From Pseudomonadota bacterium (GTDB lineage Bacteria > Bdellovibrionota > UBA1018 > CAIMNF01): a DNA stretch of 6,547 nt. The translations under genes and the position numbers were made by a program. The DNA is taken from positions 1 to 6,547 of the forward strand of contig JAIXVT010000121.1 of NCBI GenBank assembly GCA_027482725.1, in the 5' to 3' direction. Of this stretch, positions 1-5,793 are shown piece by piece. The notes beneath the pieces are model-generated. The model saw only the letters and a program-made list of their open reading frames with translations. It did not search any database and had not been told where the DNA came from. The stretch's first letter is position 1; each line of letters starts with the position of its first letter.

Positions 1-758
1 AGCTTGCGGTGCTGAAGGCATGGGGCGGAGGATGTCATCAAAAACTAGGCGCAAGCGTGATCCGCGGAAAATCTAAAAAACTCGTTATTTTAGGCCAAAA
101 ACCGGGGGGAGATTTTGTTTCTGAGGCGCACCCGGCGACCGTTGTCCCTGAACACAAAGGTTATTTGAGAATTAGGCTTGGAGACCGTATCCTGGAGCAA
201 GCACTGACCCTTTCGTCCCAAGAATTGGAACGTATTGCCCATGCTCCATCGTTGTTTTGCGCTCACCGTCATGCGCTCTTAAGCGCGGCTCCTGAAGTTC
301 AACGCGTGGTGCTTGAAAAAAAGATTCCTATTTTTACCCCGGGTACTGAAACGTGGCTTGCGCTCAGCCAAGCAGGTTTTTTTGTGGTGGCTTGTACCGA
401 AGGACTGGGTGTCTCAGGACTTGAGCAATTTAATGATCAAAAATTCTTTGCACATTTGAATATTCCAAGCCCGGACTTGATGATTACCGTAAAAGGACGA
501 GAGTCGGCCCATGCGGACCTAAAGGGAATTGCGACGTATGAGCATGTCCTTTCGGGTAGCCCTATGGCCCTGCCTCAAGCGGATTTACTCTTTTGGCCCT
601 CGGGCATGACCTTTGAAACGGTTTTCAATGATTTGAGTGGAGCCGATCAAGCACGCCTATTACAAAAAAAACATGCGTGTTTTCAAGGAAAAACAGGGCA
701 AACTTTAATGCGCTACGGGATCACCCCCGAAATTTTTGAATGGAGTACAGAAGTATGA
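1..758 (+). CDS. hemC: Hydroxymethylbilane synthase C-terminus fused to a uroporphyrinogen-III synthase-like region (5' partial)
   Basis: The reading frame is open from base 3 at the left edge to a TGA at 756-758, so the N-terminal two domains of HemC lie outside the window. The first visible residues, LAVLKAWGGGCHQKLGAS, match the start of HemC domain 3 (family pattern ERAfLraLeGGCqvPiGa). The Cys encoded at 33-35 is the one that covalently carries the dipyrromethane cofactor. HemC joins four porphobilinogen molecules into hydroxymethylbilane in the cytoplasm. About 240 residues follow this Cys, whereas E. coli HemC has about 70. The surplus looks like a reduced HemD (described as its own entry), making this a probable bifunctional HemC-HemD protein. 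The stop codon overlaps the hemB start (ATGA), so the two are translationally coupled. The HemC assignment is firm; the HemD part is inferred from weak patterns. Confidence 0.9.
   Translation, partial: LAVLKAWGGGCHQKLGASVIRGKSKKLVILGQKPGGDFVSEAHPATVVPEHKGYLRIRLGDRILEQALTLSSQELERIAHAPSLFCAHRHALLSAAPEVQRVVLEKKIPIFTPGTETWLALSQAGFFVVACTEGLGVSGLEQFNDQKFFAHLNIPSPDLMITVKGRESAHADLKGIATYEHVLSGSPMALPQADLLFWPSGMTFETVFNDLSGADQARLLQKKHACFQGKTGQTLMRYGITPEIFEWSTEV
246..755 (+). other. hemD: HemD-like (uroporphyrinogen-III synthase) region within the HemC fusion
   Basis: This is the C-terminal ~170 residues of the hemC product. Residue numbers here count the valine encoded at 9-11 as 1. Two successive blocks follow the loose U3S pattern 'strand with viFtS..Av, helix, vaavG..Ta.al...G..v'. 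Block 1 is SLFCAHRHAL (81-90) then IPIFTPGTETWLALSQAGF (106-124). Block 2 is ADLLFWPSGMTFETVF (191-206) then HACFQGKTGQTLMRYGI (222-238). Between them, LKGIATYEHV (171-180) resembles the strand carrying the conserved Tyr (here Y177) near the U3S active site. U3S would invert ring D of hydroxymethylbilane and close it to uroporphyrinogen III. The region is shorter than a full U3S (about 250 residues) and seems to lack the first beta-alpha unit. U3S is poorly conserved, so this is an inference supported by the fusion position and the absence of another hemD here. Confidence 0.6.
742..745 (+). promoter_or_regulatory. Ribosome binding site for hemB
   Basis: GGAG ends 9 bases before the ATG at 755 and 12 before the ATG at 758. 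It lies immediately downstream of the in-frame ATG at 740, so it cannot serve that codon. It therefore supports the 755 start, which also gives the ATGA overlap seen at three other junctions of this operon. Confidence 0.65.
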
Positions 759-1759
759 TGGATTACCCCGAGCATGATTTTTTAATCAGTCAGCGTCGGA
801 TTAGACAATCCCCCCACATCCGGTCGCTGGCTCGACAAGTTCACGTCCAAGTGGAAAAGCTGATCCAACCGCTGTTTGTGGTGGAATCCTTGCAGCAACG
901 CGAGAGCATCCCCGGACTCACGGACGTTTACCGCGATACGAGCGATTCGTTGATTCGCCAGGTGGAATCGGATCTTGAACGTGGCGTAAAATCTTTTTTG
1001 CTTTTTGGTGTTCCGGAAGCGAAGTCTCCGCATCTGGCCAAAACCGATTTTTTAGCCCGAAAAATTCATTCCCTTAAGTCTAGGTTCGGAGCAGATATTT
1101 TTTTATCCGTTGATGTGTGTTTGTGCAGCACCACACCTCACGGCCATTGTGGGATTTTAAACGATTCGTTAGATCACGTGGACAACGGATCCACCGTAAT
1201 TGCTCTGGCCGAAGCTGCACGCGATTATGCCCAAGCGGGTGCGGATTGCGTCGCACCAAGCGACATGATGGATCATCGAATTCAAGCCATCCGTGATGTG
1301 CTGGACCATCACAAACTAGACCGCACGCTCATCATGTCGTATTCGGCGAAATTTCATTCGGCATTTTATGGTCCATTCCGTGTTGCGGCAGATTCTGCAC
1401 CAAAGGGAAATTTAAAACTTACGGACCGGGCAACTTATCAAATTGATCCTGCTCATCCGCGTGATGCCCGTGTGTCGAGCGAACGTGATGCGGTCGAAGG
1501 CGCAGACATCCTGATGGTGAAACCCGGACTCCCGTATTTAGATGTGCTTGCAGAACTCAGTAAAGAAATTCCCCTCCCTTGGGCGGTGTACGAAGTCAGT
1601 GGAGAATTTGCCAGCGTGGAACTTCTTGCGCGTGAAGGACTCATGAACCGTGCACGGGGACACGTCGAACTCTGGACCGGATTTATGCGTGCCGGTGCAT
1701 CAATGATTATTACCTATGGAGCGCGACATGCTCGGGATTGGCTGAAAGAATCGGAATAA
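755..1759 (+). CDS. hemB: Delta-aminolevulinic acid dehydratase (porphobilinogen synthase), zinc type
   Basis: HemB condenses two 5-aminolevulinate molecules to porphobilinogen in the cytoplasm. With the 755 start it has 334 residues, normal for the family. The two Schiff-base lysines are present: K199 in MSYSAKFHSAFYGPFR and K256 in ILMVKPGLPYLDVL. The three zinc cysteines C122, C124 and C132 are present in DVCLCSTTPHGHCG, which makes this a zinc-dependent form. The signature VAPSDMMD (166-173) and the lid/substrate region YQIDP are also there. The start at 755 is chosen over an in-frame ATG at 740 because of the GGAG at 742-745 and the ATGA overlap with hemC. One oddity: the position of E. 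coli E231, which binds the allosteric Mg2+ (REAIRE motif), is Ser241 here (RDARVS), with no gap between it and the catalytic Lys. The product feeds HemC directly upstream. Confidence 0.97.
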   Translation: MMDYPEHDFLISQRRIRQSPHIRSLARQVHVQVEKLIQPLFVVESLQQRESIPGLTDVYRDTSDSLIRQVESDLERGVKSFLLFGVPEAKSPHLAKTDFLARKIHSLKSRFGADIFLSVDVCLCSTTPHGHCGILNDSLDHVDNGSTVIALAEAARDYAQAGADCVAPSDMMDHRIQAIRDVLDHHKLDRTLIMSYSAKFHSAFYGPFRVAADSAPKGNLKLTDRATYQIDPAHPRDARVSSERDAVEGADILMVKPGLPYLDVLAELSKEIPLPWAVYEVSGEFASVELLAREGLMNRARGHVELWTGFMRAGASMIITYGARHARDWLKESE

Positions 1760-1770
1760 AACAAAAAGAA

Positions 1771-1776
1771 AGAAGG
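1771..1776 (+). promoter_or_regulatory. Ribosome binding site for hemL
   Basis: AGAAGG lies 7 bases before the ATG at 1784. It is inside the 24-base, A-rich hemB-hemL gap, which is the longest intergenic stretch in the window. I see no hairpin or T-run in this gap that would act as a terminator. Confidence 0.6.
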
Positions 1777-1783
1777 CATTGTT

Positions 1784-3085
1784 ATGTCACGTCGATTTGA
1801 ACTCTCTGAAAAATATTTTGAACGTGCTAAAAAAGTTTCTCCGGGTGGAGTGCACTCTCCGGTGCGGGGATTCCGTGGTGTGGGCGGAGTACCCGTGTTT
1901 ATCGAATCGGCAAAGGGAGTAACCTTGCGTGATGTCGAGGGACAAACCTACACCGATTTTTGTCTTTCTTGGGGACCCCTGATTTTTGGACATCAGGATC
2001 AAGATATCCGCGAAGCGGTCAACCGCGCCATGGATCGTGGTTGGTCTTACGGTACAGCCGAAACCTATTCTTTAGAACTTGCAGAAGAATTGACTCAAAA
2101 CATCAAAGGCTTAGAAAAGGTTCGTTTCGTAAGCTCAGGGACTGAAGCCGTGATGTCGGCCGTGCGCGTAGCTCGGGGATTTACCGGGCGTAATTTTATC
2201 CTAAAATTTGATGGCTGTTACCATGGTCACGTGGATTCTTTATTGGTCCGTGCAGGGTCAGGACTAGCTGAAATGGCGTCCCCCGACAGTGCGGGCATCT
2301 CCGAGCAAACCGCGGCAGAAACCTTGGTGTGCAATCTGGATGATGAACCCGCACTTGAATCGATTTTTGAAAAACATGGCGCAATGATTGCAGCAGCCAT
2401 TATCGAACCCCTGCCCGCAAATAACGGTCTATTAGTTCAACGTCAGGAATTTTTACAAAAACTGAGTATTCTTTGTAAAAAACACGGCAGTCTTTTAATT
2501 TTTGACGAAGTGATCTCAGGGTTCCGTGTGGCGTTTGGAGGAATGGCTGAGCTTACTGGGATCACCCCTGACCTGATGACGTATGGAAAAATCATTGGTG
2601 GTGGTTTCCCCGTTGGTGCTTATGGAGGCCGATCCGATGTGATGGACTGCGTAGCTCCTGCAGGACCGGTGTACCAGGCGGGAACCTTGAGCGCAAACCC
2701 CGTAGCGATGTCAGCAGGGTTTGCAATGATCAAGAAACTTTTACGGAACCAACCGTACAACGAGCTTGAACAACGGACCACCAAGTTTGTACAGGAATGG
2801 GCAGGGTTGTCGGAAAAATACCTCCCCTTCCCGACCCGCATGCAACACTTTGGATCGTTGTTCTGGAGTGTGATGGACCGCACGCCGAGTGTGGTTCGTT
2901 CCCAAGATAAAATCCCAACAGAACAAAAACCCCGCTTTGCGAAAGTATTTCACGCGATGCTCGATCAGGGAATATACCTTGCCCCTAGCGGATATGAGGT
3001 TGGATTTCTCTCTACGCTCCATAACGACACTATTTTAGGCGATGTCCTGGAGCGCGCCGAAACCGGATTCAAAACGCTGAAATAG
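1784..3085 (+). CDS. hemL: Glutamate-1-semialdehyde 2,1-aminomutase
   Basis: HemL is a PLP-dependent class III aminotransferase-fold enzyme that converts glutamate-1-semialdehyde to 5-aminolevulinate, the last step of the C5 route. Its presence means the organism does not depend on the glycine/succinyl-CoA (ALA synthase) route and should carry hemA. The 433-residue length is normal. Visible landmarks are the N-terminal SPGGVHSPVRGFRGVGG, the phosphate-binding SSGTEAV (117-123), the YHGHVD stretch (146-151), Asp241 in FDEVISGFRV (contacts the pyridine nitrogen), and the PLP lysine K269 in YGKIIGGGFPVGAYGGR. GTLSANPVAMSAG (300-312) and the C-terminal LAPSGYEVGFLSTLHND with its conserved Glu are also present. 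The start is supported by AGAAGG 7 bases upstream and by the match of the N-terminus to the family. It is followed after 10 bases by the sensor kinase. Confidence 0.98.
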   Translation: MSRRFELSEKYFERAKKVSPGGVHSPVRGFRGVGGVPVFIESAKGVTLRDVEGQTYTDFCLSWGPLIFGHQDQDIREAVNRAMDRGWSYGTAETYSLELAEELTQNIKGLEKVRFVSSGTEAVMSAVRVARGFTGRNFILKFDGCYHGHVDSLLVRAGSGLAEMASPDSAGISEQTAAETLVCNLDDEPALESIFEKHGAMIAAAIIEPLPANNGLLVQRQEFLQKLSILCKKHGSLLIFDEVISGFRVAFGGMAELTGITPDLMTYGKIIGGGFPVGAYGGRSDVMDCVAPAGPVYQAGTLSANPVAMSAGFAMIKKLLRNQPYNELEQRTTKFVQEWAGLSEKYLPFPTRMQHFGSLFWSVMDRTPSVVRSQDKIPTEQKPRFAKVFHAMLDQGIYLAPSGYEVGFLSTLHNDTILGDVLERAETGFKTLK

Positions 3086-3095
3086 GCGCGAATTT

Positions 3096-4046
3096 ATGAC
3101 AGGAAAAGGCGATTTCATCAAAAAACCCGTAAAACAGTTTCGCTTGCTGATCCTGATGCAAGCAATCTGGACCGTCACCATTATCGTATTGGTGGCGTGG
3201 TGGGCCACGTTGCTCAAATCTTTTGCGGATGAAATCGCCAATTTGCAAACTCAGTTGGGCCAAAGTTACGCGTTTGTAGAATCTCAGCTATCGCGTCGAG
3301 GGATCATGATCGCGGGCGAATCCGCATTTTTTTTGATCGTGGTGCTGATCATTAATGCCGTGTTAGTAGTGCTTGCTGTCCGAGAACAACGCCGCTCCAA
3401 AGCATTGCAATCGTTTTTTGCCTCATTCACCCATGAACTCCGCACTCCGCTCACTTCACTTAAACTCCAAGCGGAATCCATCCAAGAGTTTATTCCAAAG
3501 ACACATGAAGCTTGGGACTATGTGGAACGACTTTTAGAGGATGTTAGTCGGCTAGAAATGCAGGTGCAAAAAACCCTGGAACTTGCGCGTGTAGAAGGTG
3601 GCGGGGACGTACACCCGCGCCCCGTAAATCTGACACAAGCCGTGCGATATTTTTACAAACAATTGCCTACAAAATCCCTAAAAATAGATGATCGCTTGGG
3701 AGAAGCCACGGGACTTGCAGATCCCGCGGCCCTGACCATCATCATGCGAAACATCACCGACAATGCGCTCAAATACACCGCCGAAGGCCCAGCGCAATTG
3801 GAAATTCATTCTGAGTTGAATGCGGATTCAAGAACGACACTCCGGTTTGAACACATGAATTCGCGCCCCACGGGCTTAGATCCGGCACTTTTAGGGAAAA
3901 TTTTTTCTCGCGGGGATTATTCCCAAGGCGCAGGCGTGGGACTCTATCTGGTCAAAACCCTGATGGAAAAAATGGGAGGCGCATGCACGTTCAAGGTCAA
4001 CGATTCCCGCTTTGCAGTCATTCTCTTATTCAAGGGGGAATCATGA
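3096..4046 (+). CDS. Membrane sensor histidine kinase embedded in the heme operon
   Basis: This is a 316-residue two-component kinase. There are two membrane segments at about 17-40 (LLILMQAIWTVTIIVLVAWW) and 74-96 (GESAFFLIVVLIINAVLVVL). The loop between them is only about 33 residues and predicted helical, so there is no recognisable sensor domain. The dimerisation/phosphorylation domain has FFASFTHELRTPLTSL with phospho-acceptor H113. The ATPase domain has an N box NITDNALKYT (219-228) and a G2 box GAGVGLYLVKTL (278-289). The G1 box (normally DxGxG) is not canonical: the aligned stretch reads EHMNSRPTGLDP. The start ATG at 3096 follows a weak AGG at 3084-3086 that overlaps the hemL stop; the next Met is residue 21, inside the first membrane segment. 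Its stop overlaps the regulator start (ATGA). From its position it probably senses heme or pathway status; Leptospira HemK is the likely counterpart. The kinase assignment is firm, the signal is inferred. Confidence 0.93.
   Translation: MTGKGDFIKKPVKQFRLLILMQAIWTVTIIVLVAWWATLLKSFADEIANLQTQLGQSYAFVESQLSRRGIMIAGESAFFLIVVLIINAVLVVLAVREQRRSKALQSFFASFTHELRTPLTSLKLQAESIQEFIPKTHEAWDYVERLLEDVSRLEMQVQKTLELARVEGGGDVHPRPVNLTQAVRYFYKQLPTKSLKIDDRLGEATGLADPAALTIIMRNITDNALKYTAEGPAQLEIHSELNADSRTTLRFEHMNSRPTGLDPALLGKIFSRGDYSQGAGVGLYLVKTLMEKMGGACTFKVNDSRFAVILLFKGES
4032..4038 (+). promoter_or_regulatory. Ribosome binding site for the response regulator
   Basis: AAGGGGG lies at the end of the kinase gene, with its AAGG core 7 bases before the ATG at 4043. 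The reading frame is open further upstream to an ATG at 3983, but the receiver domain begins right at MNRILIIEDE, so 4043 is the start. Confidence 0.65.
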
Positions 4047-4732
4047 ACCGCATCTTGATTATCGAAGATGAACTCAATTTAGGAAAAACCTTGTCCGATC
4101 GGTTGGGGCGCGACGGATTTCAGGTCACTTGGGTTAAAAACCAAAAAGATGCTTTCAATACAGATGTGCGGGAATATGACTTGGTGTTGATGGATGTCGA
4201 ATTGCCGGATGGGAACGGTTTTGAAATTGCAAAAAAATATCGAGATCTAAGCCCAAGAACAGCGGTGATGTTCTTAACTGCAGCAGCAAGTCCAGAAGAA
4301 CGCATCCAAGGCTTAGAAATCGGAGCAGAAGATTATTTGGTCAAGCCATTCCATATTCAGGAGCTTTTGCTCCGAATAAAAAAAATCCTATCACGTTCCT
4401 CCTCTTTGGCCACACCCACCCAGGATACGATTCATATTGGCCAGGCAGAAATTTCTTTCAAAAACTATTCCATCAAGTCTCGAGTAGGAGACGCGGCACT
4501 CACCCATAAAGAGTGCGCCTTGTTAAAGCTCTTGGTAGACCGCAGGGGAGAAGTGGTGAGCCGTGATGAGATTTTGGATCAGATTTGGTCCCAAGATGAA
4601 TACCCTACTCCACGTACCATTGATAATTTTGTCCTCCGTCTACGCCGATGGATAGAGCCCGAACCCGAGCAACCCATTTACATCCGCAGTGTGCGGGGCG
4701 TGGGCTATGTATTAGAAAAGGAATCGACATGA
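4043..4732 (+). CDS. OmpR/PhoB-family response regulator of the heme operon
   Basis: This is a 229-residue DNA-binding regulator partnered with the kinase just upstream. The receiver domain (1-118) has the acidic pair E8/D9 in LIIEDE, phospho-acceptor D51 in LVLMDVELPDG, T79 in FLTAAAS and K101 in YLVKPF. A linker at about 119-128 leads to a winged-helix DNA-binding domain (129-226) with LTHKECALLKLLVDRRGEVV, the recognition-helix region RTIDNFVLRLRRWIEP and the C-terminal IRSVRGVGYVL hairpin. These are typical of the family. The start at 4043 overlaps the kinase stop, and its own stop overlaps the hemE start (ATGA both times), so it is translationally coupled on both sides. Phosphorylated by the kinase, it probably adjusts hem transcription; Leptospira HemR is the likely counterpart. 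I found no TGACA-N6-TGACA repeat (the HemR box as I recall it) in this window, so its target should lie upstream of the operon or elsewhere. Confidence 0.95.
   Translation: MNRILIIEDELNLGKTLSDRLGRDGFQVTWVKNQKDAFNTDVREYDLVLMDVELPDGNGFEIAKKYRDLSPRTAVMFLTAAASPEERIQGLEIGAEDYLVKPFHIQELLLRIKKILSRSSSLATPTQDTIHIGQAEISFKNYSIKSRVGDAALTHKECALLKLLVDRRGEVVSRDEILDQIWSQDEYPTPRTIDNFVLRLRRWIEPEPEQPIYIRSVRGVGYVLEKEST
4718..4722 (+). promoter_or_regulatory. Ribosome binding site for hemE
   Basis: AAGGA lies inside the last codons of the response-regulator gene, 6 bases before the ATG at 4729. The frame is open upstream to an ATG at 4648, but the residues encoded there do not resemble HemE. Both the ATGA overlap and this site favour 4729. 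Confidence 0.65.
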
Positions 4733-5793
4733 GCAACGTGAACCCCAACTTGATGAACTTGGCACTTGAGAAAAAAAATACGGCACGCCCGCCCGTTTGG
4801 TTTATGCGCCAAGCCGGTCGCTACCACCAGCACTACCAAAACCTTAAAAAACAACATACTTTTATTGAACTTTGTCGCAATCCAGATTTAGCGACAGAAG
4901 TCACATTTGGTCCGATAGACGATTTTGATTTTGATGCGGCCATTTTGTTTTCTGATCTTTTGTTCCCCCTCGAAGCACTGGGCACAGGACTACGCTACGA
5001 TCCGGGTCCCAAGCTTGATTGGCATCTGAAAGATTTATCCGACCTTAACCGCCTCAACCCGGATCGTTTGCCGATATCCGCGCTTTTGGAACGCCTCCGT
5101 TTTCAAGGAGTCGCCTTAAGAAAGATCCGCACTCGATTGTCTCCAACCAAAGCCTTGTTGGGGTTTGTCGGCGGGCCGTTCACTTTGTTCGCTTACGCGG
5201 TAGAGGGATCGCATCAAGGGGACCTGGCGCCAACAAAATCAGGATTAAAAAACGGTCTTTTTGCCGGTTTTTTGCGGCATCTGGAACCCCTGCTTGTAGA
5301 AAACATGGTACTCCAAGCGGAGAGTGGCGCAGATGTGGTCGCGATGATGGACACGTGTGCGGGAGATTTAGATCCTGAGACTTATTCTAACTTTGTGATC
5401 CCAAGCCTACGTGCTATACTTGTCGAATTTAAACGACGCTGTCCGCAAACGCCGGTGCTTTACTATTCGAAAAAAACAGATCGGAGACACTGGCTCAAGC
5501 TCGCCGATTTGCCCATCAGTGCATTAGGGGTAGACTGGCGCACACCGATGGCCGACGTGATCAACGAGTTTCATGACCGTTATGCGCTCCAAGGAAACTT
5601 TTCTCCAGAAGCGATCACCGCTCCGACCGCAGAGTTTACGAAAGAATTAGAACTTTTTTTTGAGCCCCTCATGCGTTTACCCCGTCAAAAATTATCGGGA
5701 TGGATTTGTGGTCTTGGGCATGGGATTTTACAAACCACTCCAGAATCCCACGTCCGTCACTTTTTAAAACGCCAAAAGGAAATTTTTTCATGA
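4729..5793 (+). CDS. hemE: Uroporphyrinogen decarboxylase
   Basis: HemE removes the four acetate carboxyls of uroporphyrinogen III to give coproporphyrinogen III, without a cofactor, in the cytoplasm. The 354-residue length is normal. The signature PVWFMRQAGRYHQHY carries the substrate-binding R27 and R31. ILFSDLLFPLEALG carries D76, the catalytic Asp that grips the pyrrole nitrogens. GFVGGPFTLFAYAVEG has the conserved Tyr156, GVDWRTPM is the usual GvDW motif, and CGLGHGILQTTPESHV has the conserved H331. Two family motifs are altered: QGNlDP reads QGNFSP (288-293), and the FDSwaG segment reads MDTCAG (207-212). The active-site core is intact, so I expect a functional enzyme. The stop overlaps the hemN start by ATGA, which couples consecutive pathway steps. 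An 8-T run at 5654-5661 encodes part of ELFFEPL and does not break the frame. Confidence 0.97.
   Translation: MSNVNPNLMNLALEKKNTARPPVWFMRQAGRYHQHYQNLKKQHTFIELCRNPDLATEVTFGPIDDFDFDAAILFSDLLFPLEALGTGLRYDPGPKLDWHLKDLSDLNRLNPDRLPISALLERLRFQGVALRKIRTRLSPTKALLGFVGGPFTLFAYAVEGSHQGDLAPTKSGLKNGLFAGFLRHLEPLLVENMVLQAESGADVVAMMDTCAGDLDPETYSNFVIPSLRAILVEFKRRCPQTPVLYYSKKTDRRHWLKLADLPISALGVDWRTPMADVINEFHDRYALQGNFSPEAITAPTAEFTKELELFFEPLMRLPRQKLSGWICGLGHGILQTTPESHVRHFLKRQKEIFS
5776..5780 (+). promoter_or_regulatory. Ribosome binding site for hemN
   Basis: AAGGA in the last codons of hemE ends 9 bases before the ATG at 5790, which itself overlaps the hemE stop. It supports the hemN start given here. Confidence 0.6.

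Noticed and set aside
740..757. Upstream ATG at 740 as the hemB start
   Set aside because: It would add MEYRS with no family match, and the GGAG at 742-745 lies after it; the 755 start gives proper spacing and the ATGA overlap.
1238..1257. Perfect 6-base inverted repeat GGTGCG / CGCACC with an 8-base loop
   Set aside because: It is inside hemB coding the conserved AGADCVAP segment, has no T-run after it, and is explained by coding constraint.
2620..3022. Several minus-strand open frames of 60-93 codons opposite hemL
   Set aside because: They lie opposite a fully convincing hemL and show no domain, composition or binding-site support. They are by-products of its codon use.
3097..3112. TGACA at the kinase start as half of a HemR-type direct repeat (TGACA-N6-TGACA)
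   Set aside because: The second half-site is GGCGA, not TGACA. Other TGACA or TGTCA occurrences I checked (for example 1785-1789 and 34-38) also lack a partner at the right spacing.
3327..3334. Homopolymer runs of eight (A8 at 664-671, T8 at 3327-3334, A8 at 4378-4385, A8 at 4771-4778, T8 at 5654-5661) as possible slippage or phase-variation sites
   Set aside because: All lie in intact frames and encode Lys-Lys or Phe-Phe pairs; no alternative frame downstream gives a sensible product. Their number reflects a preference for AAA and TTT codons.
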